From: Hallerella sp963660435
Lineage (GTDB): Bacteria; Fibrobacterota; Fibrobacteria; Fibrobacterales; Fibrobacteraceae
DNA length: 19,543 nucleotides
NCBI GenBank assembly: GCA_963660435.1
Contig: CAVKYI010000038.1
Coordinates: 1-19,543 of the forward strand
Reading direction: 5' to 3'
The notes below the pieces were generated by a model that was not told the origin of the DNA, made no database searches, and saw only the letters and a program-made list of their open reading frames with translations. The translations under genes were made by a program, and so were the position numbers. The number at the start of each line of letters is the position of its first letter. Position 1 is the stretch's first letter. Positions 1-6,733 of this stretch are shown here, one piece after another.

Positions 1-52
1 CGAGATACGAGCCGTCCTGGCCCGTGATACCGGTAATCAGTGCTGTTTTCAT
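1..52 (-). CDS. gmd: GDP-mannose 4,6-dehydratase, N-terminal 17 residues (cut by window edge)
   Basis: Only the first 17 codons are inside the window. They read MKTALITGITGQDGSYL, which matches the start of GDP-mannose 4,6-dehydratases: a beta strand followed by the G-x-x-G-x-x-G NAD(P)-binding loop of the extended short-chain dehydrogenase fold. The enzyme converts GDP-mannose to GDP-4-keto-6-deoxymannose for deoxyhexose synthesis in surface glycans. The ATG at 52 lies 9 nt after a GGGAGA ribosome site (62-67 on the minus strand); an in-frame ATG at 58 is possible but too close to that site. It lies 22 nt downstream of the DUF2279-like gene on the same strand, so co-transcription is likely. 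Other SDR sugar-nucleotide enzymes could share this start, but the I-T-G-I-T-G-Q-D-G-S-Y-L run is typical of Gmd. Confidence 0.8.
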   Translation of the reverse strand, partial: MKTALITGITGQDGSYL

Positions 53-74
53 CGTCATCTGTCTCCCAAAAAGT

Positions 75-1028
75 CTAGAATTTAATCGGATAGAGCAGGA
101 AGAACTTTACGTCGGGATAGATCTGGAGAGTCGGAGCGGGCAGCTTGAAGCCGTTCGCGAACCGGACCAGATTCCGCGCCCAGCGGCTGTGCGGCTTGAA
201 AATCGCTTCCATGTCATAGTCAAGCGCAATGTAGAACTCGTGACTTCCCTTTTTCCCTTCGAAGACGCCTTCGTCAATGCTCCAGCCCGCGGCAATCGCA
301 AGCCAGGAAGGGTAGAACTTCCGCGCGGAAGCCGGCAGCATGCGATAGACCTTTAGCGAGAGCCAGAAAGTCTCGTTGCAGTAGTCGTCTGTAAAAACAC
401 CCGTATCGCTCTGCCGATAATACGCCCTGCTGTTAATCCAGTAGCTCCACTTGATGTCGAAATAGTTGAACGCGGGAATGTAGCGCCGCGCCATCGGGTA
501 GAAGCCGCCGAGCGTTCCCGAAAGCACGTCGAAGATGCTGAACCCCCATTCCGGCGAGTATCCGTCCTTGACGTCTATCGCGATATGCGTCGCCATCGCC
601 GAAAGCCCCGCGGCGAGATAGGAACCGAACTCCGAAAGTCCCGACCAGTAATAGCCCAGGTAGAAGCCTTCCCCGAGCAGATAGCCCGCCATGAAATGTC
701 CCGCCTTGTCTAGGTTCTTCGCGTATTCGAAATCGTTTTCGAAATGGAAATGCGAATGTTCGTCATCCCACCAGCCCTTCGCAAAGACAAGCCCGTAGGC
801 TGCCCCGTAGGCGCTTGCCGTCAGCGCGACCATTCCTCCGAACCTAAGCGGCGAAAATCGTTGCAGCGAATCCGCTCCGGAATCTTCCGAGCGATAGTCA
901 AAATTCGCATCGCGAAAGTGTACGGGAGCAGCTCCGGAATCCGGCGAATCCTGGCGAAGCGGAAGCGTTTCATCGGCAAAGGAAAGCCCGACGGCAAGTG
1001 CGAGAAAAATTTTCAAGAAACGAGACAC
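75..1028 (-). CDS. exported DUF2279-like (YfiM-type) protein
   Basis: A 317-residue protein of unknown function. Residues 1-18 form a signal peptide (SRFLKIF, then a hydrophobic core ending S-F-A-D). The middle carries a DUF2279-like segment starting D-K-A-G-H-F-M-A-G-Y (about residues 110-180), with a later H-I-A-I-D-V-K-D-G-Y and G-F-S-I-F-D-V-L-S-G-T-L-G-G. Conserved His, Asp and Lys/Asp groups with hydrophobic helices are the family pattern. The C-terminal part is rich in aromatic and alternating residues (D-I-K-W-S-Y-W-I-N-S-R-A-Y-Y) and may form outer-membrane strands. The start is GTG at 1028, chosen because it gives a complete signal peptide; no clear ribosome site precedes it. A TAAAATTTC box lies about 12 nt upstream. 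It is 70 nt after the neighbouring exported gene and just before gmd. The family match is fairly confident; the role is unknown. Confidence 0.7.
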   Translation of the reverse strand: MSRFLKIFLALAVGLSFADETLPLRQDSPDSGAAPVHFRDANFDYRSEDSGADSLQRFSPLRFGGMVALTASAYGAAYGLVFAKGWWDDEHSHFHFENDFEYAKNLDKAGHFMAGYLLGEGFYLGYYWSGLSEFGSYLAAGLSAMATHIAIDVKDGYSPEWGFSIFDVLSGTLGGFYPMARRYIPAFNYFDIKWSYWINSRAYYRQSDTGVFTDDYCNETFWLSLKVYRMLPASARKFYPSWLAIAAGWSIDEGVFEGKKGSHEFYIALDYDMEAIFKPHSRWARNLVRFANGFKLPAPTLQIYPDVKFFLLYPIKF

Positions 1029-1098
1029 GCGCTAACGATAGAAATTTTAACCGGTTTCCGTTCGCCGACATTCGGCGTTTCAAAACAAGCCTTGCCGT

Positions 1099-1833
1099 TC
1101 AAAACGACAAGAGAAGCGTCGCACCCGGACCTTCCGGCCTAAAATCCGGAAACACGTGCAAGCGACGTTCCGTCGAAGCGATGTCGCTAGACGTCGAACG
1201 GTAGATGCGCATCACGTCCAAGGCGGAAATTACGCGGTTCAGGATCAGCGCGCCGATCGAAACCTGGAAGGCGATTCGCGAAATGCGGTAATTCTTCAAG
1301 ATGTCCCTGTAGTGCGACATCCGGCGGGTCGTTTCGGGATTGTCGCTCGATCCCCAGTCCCACGAATGCGAAGCGTCAAAGGGATAGTCCGCGTCGATAG
1401 CCTTGCCGCTCCGAAGCATCGCCTGGTTGTAGTCCTCGTCGGAATCCGGATTCGCGTTTTCGCCCGAGACGCCTCCGCGGCTACGGTAGTCCGCCATCAG
1501 GTTCAAGAAGGATTCGCTCGACGGCGGATTCGAAATTCCCGCATACCGAACCGCATACGACCGCGCGTTCGCAATCTGCCGTTCGCCAAAAAAGTAGCTG
1601 CCGAAAGTCGCCATCCAGAGCGCGACATCCGTCCAGATGTAAGCCTTCACCAGCGAATTTTCTCCCAGATAGCGCTGCCCCATTCCGGGAAGGAGAAGCG
1701 ACGCGCCTATCGCAAGCGGAAGGCTCTTCTTCGAGTTCTTGCTCACCGATTCATCGACAGAAATCACGACCTGCGAAAAGCCTCCCGAAACGAGGAGCAT
1801 CACCGTCAAGAAGACCAGGGCAAACTTTTTCAT
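1099..1833 (-). CDS. exported DUF5683-like protein (short paralogue)
   Basis: A 244-residue protein. Residues 1-20 are a signal peptide (MKKFALVFLTVMLLVSGGFS, cleavage near S-Q). A hydrophobic helical hairpin follows (about residues 38-85) with the motif L-L-L-P-G-M-G-Q-R-Y-L-G, the hallmark of DUF5683-type proteins known mainly from the Bacteroidota. The central part is polar and acidic. A second hydrophobic stretch (residues 195-215, I-A-F-Q-V-S-I-G-A-L-I-L-N-R-V-I-S-A-L-D) matches one near the end of the upstream gene product (A-W-F-F-G-G-L-I-L-N-H-L-V-S-A-V-D-A), so the two are paralogues. ATG 1833 is 4 nt after the stop of that upstream gene; there is no good ribosome site, so translation is probably coupled. 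Function unknown; probably an inner-membrane or envelope protein. Confidence 0.75.
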   Translation of the reverse strand: MKKFALVFLTVMLLVSGGFSQVVISVDESVSKNSKKSLPLAIGASLLLPGMGQRYLGENSLVKAYIWTDVALWMATFGSYFFGERQIANARSYAVRYAGISNPPSSESFLNLMADYRSRGGVSGENANPDSDEDYNQAMLRSGKAIDADYPFDASHSWDWGSSDNPETTRRMSHYRDILKNYRISRIAFQVSIGALILNRVISALDVMRIYRSTSSDIASTERRLHVFPDFRPEGPGATLLLSF

Positions 1834-1837
1834 GGCG

Positions 1838-3199
1838 CTAGAAATTGAAATAGACGTTCAGGACGGACTGCGAATTCATCGGAACGAAGCCGCCTTCAAA
1901 ATGCAAGCGGTCAAACCACGAAAGTTCCTCTTCGTAAAGAACCTTGTTGTGCGCATGGGCCGCCCACGCCGCATCGACCGCCGACACCAGATGGTTGAGG
2001 ATGAGCCCGCCAAAGAACCACGCCTGCAAGTCGGCGTAATCGTTCGCCTTGTTCCGCATCCCGCGGTAGATCTTCAGGTTCGCCGATGTCCCGAGCGCCA
2101 CCGTTTCCGAGCTCTTCGAAAGGTTCAACGCCGAGACAGGCGTCTCGTCCGCGATGTCGTCCCAGCCTAGAACGTAGGCGGAAGAAGCGATGTTCGAATA
2201 ATACGAGCCGGAATTGTAGAGAGAGAAGTTTCCGTTCACGTGGTTTACGTGGTTGAGATCGTTCGTCATCTCTTCGCCTTCGATGTAGCAGCGGTTCGTC
2301 GAAGCGTTTCCGTAGATGGACTTGCAGTAGGATTCCCGACTGGCGAGGTAGCGTTCCACAAACTTCGCCTCTTCGTCCGAGTCGTCTAGCGAATTGCGCA
2401 GGTCATGCATCTTCTCTTCGTACTGGGAAGCCTTGAAATGGCTCTTCGCGAACTTCTTGTAGCGACTCACCTGCCTGTCATATTTATAGACGGAATAATA
2501 ATACCAACTGCCCCAGAGGCCCGCTTCCAGGGCGAGATAGGCCGCGCCGCGGACATAGTTGAACTTTGACCCGCCGACATAGAGCTGCCCCGATCCCGGA
2601 ACGACCAGCGAGAAGAAAAGCGCCTTGCGCGGACTCTTGTAGCGGCCCTTCATCTCGTCGATTCCATAGACTTTCGAAACCTTGACCGGCCCGAGAATAT
2701 CCCGACGGGAAATCGAGGACGAAGATGCGGCAACCGTAGCGACCGACGACGAGGAAACAGCCGAACTGGAAGATTCCGCAGAACTCGAAGAGGAACTCGA
2801 CAAGGCGAGAGAATCTGCGGCATTTCGTGAAGAATCCGCCGAGACCAAACCCGAGGAATCGGACGGAGCGGACGAATCCGCAGAAGCGACAGACGCTTTA
2901 TCCAGGGAATCCGCTGCGGGAATTTCCTGCGAACTGGAAAGAGCAACATCGGCGGAACTCGACGAGCCTTGAATTTCAACAGACGAACTGGACAAAACTT
3001 CACCGGATGAACTAGAGAGGCTCGAAGAACTGCTTTCCAAAACGCTCGAACTAATCGGAAGAGCTTCCGACGAACTCGAAACGACCGACGAATCCGCCGC
3101 CTTCGTTTCTTCGTCAAATTCGGCAAACAGGTCGCGCACCTGCGCAAGCGCAGCCGCCGACATCAAAAAAAGGCACAGACAGAAAACACGAAACCGCAT
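1838..3199 (-). CDS. exported Ser-rich DUF5683-like protein (long paralogue)
   Basis: A 453-residue protein starting MRFRVFCLCLF, with a signal peptide ending A-A-A-L-A-Q at about residue 20. Residues about 35-165 are a Ser-rich linker with many S-S-S-S runs separated by Ala, Glu, Asp and Val, the style of linker common in Fibrobacter secreted proteins. A DUF5683-like domain follows, with L-F-F-S-L-V-V-P-G-S-G-Q-L-Y-V-G-G and a following hydrophobic helix, a charged middle with two Cys residues, and a late hydrophobic segment W-F-F-G-G-L-I-L-N-H-L. ATG 3199 is preferred over an in-frame TTG at 3205, because the TTG lies inside the TAAATTTTG box that looks like the -10 element. There is no ribosome site, so the message may be leaderless. 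It is first in a minus-strand run leading to gmd. The linker suggests the C-terminal domain sits away from the membrane or wall; the function is not known. Confidence 0.75.
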   Translation of the reverse strand: MRFRVFCLCLFLMSAAALAQVRDLFAEFDEETKAADSSVVSSSSEALPISSSVLESSSSSLSSSSGEVLSSSSVEIQGSSSSADVALSSSQEIPAADSLDKASVASADSSAPSDSSGLVSADSSRNAADSLALSSSSSSSAESSSSAVSSSSVATVAASSSSISRRDILGPVKVSKVYGIDEMKGRYKSPRKALFFSLVVPGSGQLYVGGSKFNYVRGAAYLALEAGLWGSWYYYSVYKYDRQVSRYKKFAKSHFKASQYEEKMHDLRNSLDDSDEEAKFVERYLASRESYCKSIYGNASTNRCYIEGEEMTNDLNHVNHVNGNFSLYNSGSYYSNIASSAYVLGWDDIADETPVSALNLSKSSETVALGTSANLKIYRGMRNKANDYADLQAWFFGGLILNHLVSAVDAAWAAHAHNKVLYEEELSWFDRLHFEGGFVPMNSQSVLNVYFNF

Positions 3200-3203
3200 G
3201 GGC

Positions 3204-3211
3204 AAAATTTA
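3204..3211 (-). promoter_or_regulatory. putative -10 box of the Ser-rich DUF5683-like gene
   Basis: The minus strand reads TAAATTTT followed by GCCC and then ATG at 3199. The box ends only 4 nt before the start codon and no purine-rich ribosome site is present, so transcription would start at or next to the ATG. The same arrangement occurs before 10589 and 11985. No convincing -35 hexamer is visible. Inferred from repeated placement only. Confidence 0.4.
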
Positions 3212-3244
3212 CAAAATTCGAAAGGACAAAAGGCGCGCAGCTTC

Positions 3245-3678
3245 CTATTTCACTTTCGATATGCTTTGCAGCCGAATGCCGCCATATTCAACCGTTGAAA
3301 CCTGGTGGTAGATAACGGAAACCGGTTCCCGAGCGCCCGAAGCCGCCAAGGCAAGCGAACCGGCAAGCGTCAGGGAAAGCGGACTGGCCTCGTATTCATT
3401 TTCAATCAAAAAGAACTTTGCCGCTGCGCTATAGAGATCGCTTCCCGCATATAAAAAGTCTTCAGGCGGCTGGTTAAAAGAGTGGAACAGGACGCATCCG
3501 CCCCTAAAAAGAAAAACATTACGTTGGATTCGTGGCTTACATCAAAACCCAAGCCGCACACATAGCCTTCCTGCACACAGGAATTGGCGGGAATCATCGG
3601 GAGATTGTCGGTATTGCAGATTTCCTCGGCAAGCGAAAAGGAAACAAGCAAAGCGATAATGGATAAAACCTTAAACAT
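3245..3678 (-). pseudogene. small exported protein, interrupted by a -1 frameshift
   Basis: Translation begins at ATG 3678 behind a strong AGGAGGT site with 5-nt spacing. The product begins MFKVLSIIALLVSFSLA, a signal peptide, then has four Cys residues (C21, C34, C41 and one expected after the break). At codon 59 the frame meets GGGG (3501-3504); read straight on, it ends at 3406 with an unrelated-looking tail. One base back, the frame continues with G-G-C-V-L-F-H-S-F-N-Q-P-P-E-D-F-L-Y-A-G and ends V-K-stop at 3245. That second half has good codon content and reads as a normal protein. Restoring one base gives about 144 residues. It is the last gene of the protease operon, 11 nt after the lipoprotein gene. 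A mutation, a sequencing error in the G-tract or programmed slippage at C-TTT-TTA are all possible. No family recognised. Confidence 0.65.
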
Positions 3679-3689
3679 CAAAGACCTCC

Positions 3690-4460
3690 TCACTTGGCAT
3701 CCGAATAATCTTGTACGCAACGGATCCGGTATTTATTGGTTCTTGGCTGACTTTCTAGAGAAACATAGTTTGGCGTAAATCTAGCCACAAGAGCATCCAA
3801 CGAATCCTTTTCAGGCGCACTCCAGAAATGTAAAACATAAGAAACAGAATCTGAATTCGGAATTCCAAAGAGTAAATCGGCATACTCAAAAGCAGGGATT
3901 TCTAACGTTTTGAGACTAATCTGATGATCACGAAACATATAGCCAATTAATCCATTCCACTCTTTTGATGTAGGCACATGCCATTTCGGGGGACACGGGT
4001 CTAATGTATCCGTCAAAGAATATAGCCTACCGGAAAGGATACAGGGGATTTCGTCTTCCGTCCTCCATAAGTAACAATAATCATCAACGTTAGGAGAACT
4101 TTCTACCGACGACCCTTCGGCGGCATAATTTAAATTATCCACCATCCAAATTTTTTTTAGCACGGGAAAATCTAGAGTCTTATAGATTGAACCATCCCGA
4201 TAATCAACCAAGATTCCGTCTTCATAAGGAATATCTGTCCAAAAATCCAAAAACGACGAACTCGAACAAATTTCCACACTTGACGAGGACTCCTCCACAC
4301 CGGAATATGTACATTCCGAAGAAGAACCGGACAAAGACATCGAAGACATGTCGGATGATATTACTTCCCCGGCAGACGACAGCGGTTCCGTGGAATAGGG
4401 CGAACCCATGTTGCAGGCAACAAACAGAAAGGCAGTCAAGGCTAGGAATGTCTTTTTCAT
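3690..4460 (-). CDS. Fibrobacter-type 'major paralogous domain' lipoprotein
   Basis: A 256-residue predicted lipoprotein: MKKTFLALTAFLFVAC with the lipidated Cys at residue 16, then a Ser-rich linker (residues 25-70). The C-terminal 170 residues show the Fib_succ_major (TIGR02145) pattern: Y-K-T-L, I-W-M-V-D-N-L-N-Y-A, a Cys pair, G-R-L-Y, C-P-P-K-W-H-V-P-T-S-K-E-W, F-W-S-A and a final R-I-R-C-V-Q-D. This family is highly expanded in Fibrobacter; its members are surface-exposed or secreted and their function is not established. ATG 4460 overlaps the stop of the protease gene as ATGA and sits behind a strong AGGAGGAG site, so translation is coupled to the protease. It appears intact although the protease gene is broken, but its expression probably depends on that gene's transcript. 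Confidence 0.85.
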   Translation of the reverse strand: MKKTFLALTAFLFVACNMGSPYSTEPLSSAGEVISSDMSSMSLSGSSSECTYSGVEESSSSVEICSSSSFLDFWTDIPYEDGILVDYRDGSIYKTLDFPVLKKIWMVDNLNYAAEGSSVESSPNVDDYCYLWRTEDEIPCILSGRLYSLTDTLDPCPPKWHVPTSKEWNGLIGYMFRDHQISLKTLEIPAFEYADLLFGIPNSDSVSYVLHFWSAPEKDSLDALVARFTPNYVSLESQPRTNKYRIRCVQDYSDAK

Positions 4461-4768
4461 AGCTCCTCCTTTTTTTCGGTATGTGTTTCCGTATTGGCAA
4501 ATTCAAAAGGCATTTTCAAAATGGAATAGGGAACGGATTCAATCCGGGATATTTCATATCCCCATCCCTGCTTCCCGTCATTGTCACTTTCCAGAACAAC
4601 TCGAAGTTTCGTCGAATTGATGCGAAGCTTTTTCCCGGCAAGCGTCGCTCCGGTGTATTTACCAAGCAATTTATCCGCATCGTCGTAAAGACGAACCGTG
4701 TCACCGGAAGCGAGAAAGGTTCGTCCGCCAAAAGTGACAAAGTTCGCCAGATTTTTACCCAAGGTCAC
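4457..4768 (-). CDS. protease fragment 3: CUB-like C-terminal domain
   Basis: This 103-codon frame opens with a GTG in the element end (4768) and continues L-G-K-N-L-A-N-F, which joins in frame to the P-L-G at the end of fragment 2. Its pattern (G-D-T-V-R-L-Y-D-D, L-L-G-K-Y-T-G, L-R-V-V-L-E-S-D, G-W-G-Y-E-I) is that of a CUB-like beta-sandwich, a binding module seen at the C-termini of secreted peptidases. The stop overlaps the lipoprotein start (ATGA), showing the original gene ended here. No start signal of its own is visible. Confidence 0.6.
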   Translation of the reverse strand: MTLGKNLANFVTFGGRTFLASGDTVRLYDDADKLLGKYTGATLAGKKLRINSTKLRVVLESDNDGKQGWGYEISRIESVPYSILKMPFEFANTETHTEKKEEL

Positions 4769-4923
4769 CTCTAAAAATTGCTTTGGTTAAGAAAATTTGA
4801 ATGAGACCAAGCGAAGGCAGGAATGAAAAGTGGCGAATACTGGATGTATTTGCCTCTTTGAATGACGAACCAGCGCGAAGCGTCGCAACCAAATTTTTGA
4901 AAATTGAATTTTTAGAGGTGACC
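4763..4923 (+). mobile_element. MITE-like element, copy A (long form, 161 bp)
   Basis: Ends are a perfect 17-bp inverted repeat, GGTCACCTCTAAAAATT and its complement. The flanks are CCAA at 4759-4762 and 4924-4927, a 4-bp target duplication. It sits in the 3' part of the protease gene. With its duplication it adds 165 bp, so the reading frame is kept, but a TAA inside (4787-4789 on the minus strand) stops translation. It has no open frame of its own, so it must depend on a transposase elsewhere. Confidence 0.9.
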
Positions 4924-6733
4924 CCAAGGGATATTCGCAGGTATATTCGCTTTGGGCGGCATAATCATGCATCACTTGACACTTTGCCTGTAAAAGTTCT
5001 TCATCGGAAACAATCGAAGCGATTTGCGCCTTGCCGCTCGAATCATTCCCATCCTTAACAGAAAAGCCTCGGACTACAGCTTGCCAGGTTCCCGGTTCAG
5101 GATGTTCCACATCGACGACTTCCACATTATTCAAATGATCGAAGCAAGCCGCATCCAACCGGTTCTGCGAACTGCAATGGTTATAGGCATCCCGAACATC
5201 GGATTCCTTGATATTTTCAAGACCTTCCTTCGAGAAACCATCGACCAGATTGCCTTTTTCGTCAATCGCATCTGTCGGCAAAGGTTCCAACCGCCATGGA
5301 TAGTAATATTTTCCCGAAGGGCTAATCAAATAAAGATCGAGATCATTGACCAGTTTGGATTCAAAAACATTTTTCCTGTTCGTTGCATATTTCATTTCCC
5401 CGGGAGCGTCGTCCCAGACAAGCGTCACCCGGATTTTTTCCTTTTCGCCCTTCACCCGGAATCGCCAACGCTTTTCCATGCCTCCAGCAACAGCAAACTC
5501 TTTAAAATGCGGAAATTCCTTTGTCCTAGGATTATATCCAAAAATAAAATTCAACGCGGTTCGAGCATTCAATTTTCCCCAACCTGTCGCAAAATCTGGA
5601 CCTTTGCCAAATTTCGTATAGCGCCCCTTTTGGCCTCCATGGGCATAGTAGAGATCGGGATTCCACGAAAAATGGGCATTCTCGGTATCGACCATGTCTT
5701 CGGCAGAATGAATCAGCAGAGCTTTCACCGTGGAATTTCGCATTGACTTCCTATCCAACGGTTCCCCGGTTAATTTCTGAAACTTCTGGTACATCAGAGC
5801 GGCAATTCCCGATACTTGCGGAGCCGCTGCGGATGTTCCGCCATCCGTCAAAAACGCATACCAGCAATCGCCATTTTGACACGGATAGGTCGAAACAATG
5901 CTTTTTGAAAAACAAAAGTCTAACCGCATAAAATACGCACTGAAACTTTCCTTAAAACCATTTAACGGAAGCCGCGTCACAACAAAGTTTTCATCGATAT
6001 TCCAAATGGTTCCAACCGATCTGAACCAGTTTGTATCGGAAAGATTGTCTGGGTTGTAAAAGGAGGACTTCTTGACACCGAAGAATATATTGCCAAACAA
6101 TGTTCTTTCAAAAGTATCGCCCTTGCCGATTTTTAACCTCACCTCGATTTCATCCGTCGGCAAGATTTTTGTCCCTTGATTAAACTTCCAACCTCCATAA
6201 AGTCCCGTAAAACCAGAGGCATTAACTCCAAAGCGGAACGCATAGCCATTTTGAGCAAGCGGAGTTGCTATCACATCGTGATAGGATGAGTAGATATTTT
6301 CCTGAAGATTGTTTCCTCCAAAATCCAACGTAAGATAAGGTTCTAGCTCGCCCTTTCTAAAAAGTTTAACATAGTCAATCCAAAGTTCAAAAGGGTACTC
6401 GGCATTGGCTAAAATTTCGCTTGTCGCTCCTGGAGCCATAATATCAGGCTTGATGCGGCCATCCCACGTCGGTCCCATGCTGGAGCTGTAAAAACGCAAG
6501 CCTTCCCGACTTGTCATATTTCCCACCATAATCGAATTCTTCGAACCGACAAGAATCGAATGAAAACATCTTTGATTGCTTTGGGTGTTTTTATCAAAGC
6601 CTCCTGCATTCGCTGCCGCATAGACGGATGTTTTGGCAAGAGAATCTCCGGCAACACATTTTGACGCATTGCTTTCGTCACAGCCTCCTTTCCAATTTTC
6701 AAAAATCGCCTTATCCATATAAAAAGAGGTCAC
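4787..6733 (-). CDS. protease fragment 2: oxyanion Asn, catalytic Ser and inserted domain
   Basis: This 648-codon frame opens with a GTG inside the end of the element (6733); ATG 6718 is an alternative. Neither has a ribosome site or a signal peptide, so independent expression is doubtful. It holds the N-A-G-G motif (oxyanion Asn), the I-K-P-D-I-M-A-P-G segment and the G-T-S-A-A-A-P serine motif. Genuine sequence ends at E-Y-P-L-G; the last 42 or so codons are read from the second element and stop at 4787. It should be read as the middle of the split protease, not as a separate enzyme. Confidence 0.6.
   Translation of the reverse strand: MTSFYMDKAIFENWKGGCDESNASKCVAGDSLAKTSVYAAANAGGFDKNTQSNQRCFHSILVGSKNSIMVGNMTSREGLRFYSSSMGPTWDGRIKPDIMAPGATSEILANAEYPFELWIDYVKLFRKGELEPYLTLDFGGNNLQENIYSSYHDVIATPLAQNGYAFRFGVNASGFTGLYGGWKFNQGTKILPTDEIEVRLKIGKGDTFERTLFGNIFFGVKKSSFYNPDNLSDTNWFRSVGTIWNIDENFVVTRLPLNGFKESFSAYFMRLDFCFSKSIVSTYPCQNGDCWYAFLTDGGTSAAAPQVSGIAALMYQKFQKLTGEPLDRKSMRNSTVKALLIHSAEDMVDTENAHFSWNPDLYYAHGGQKGRYTKFGKGPDFATGWGKLNARTALNFIFGYNPRTKEFPHFKEFAVAGGMEKRWRFRVKGEKEKIRVTLVWDDAPGEMKYATNRKNVFESKLVNDLDLYLISPSGKYYYPWRLEPLPTDAIDEKGNLVDGFSKEGLENIKESDVRDAYNHCSSQNRLDAACFDHLNNVEVVDVEHPEPGTWQAVVRGFSVKDGNDSSGKAQIASIVSDEELLQAKCQVMHDYAAQSEYTCEYPLGSPLKIQFSKIWLRRFALVRHSKRQIHPVFATFHSCLRLVSFKFS

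Noticed and set aside
1045..1098. Inverted repeat CGCCGA/TCGGCG between the two exported genes, as a terminator
   Set aside because: The stem is only 6 bp with a 3-base loop and no T-run follows it on the minus strand.
2700..3110. Repeated short GA-rich units that look like a tandem or CRISPR-like repeat
   Set aside because: They are the codons of the Ser-rich linker of the exported DUF5683-like protein. Spacing is irregular and there are no conserved spacers or repeats of fixed length.
4222..4506. Overlapping 94-codon frame on the minus strand
   Set aside because: It is an out-of-frame shadow of the lipoprotein gene, which has a clear lipobox, ribosome site and domain.
4784..4790. Read-through of the in-frame TAA in copy A giving a full-length protease tail
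   Set aside because: The insertion is a multiple of three, but TAA is the strongest stop, no read-through context is visible, and copy B already breaks the gene upstream.
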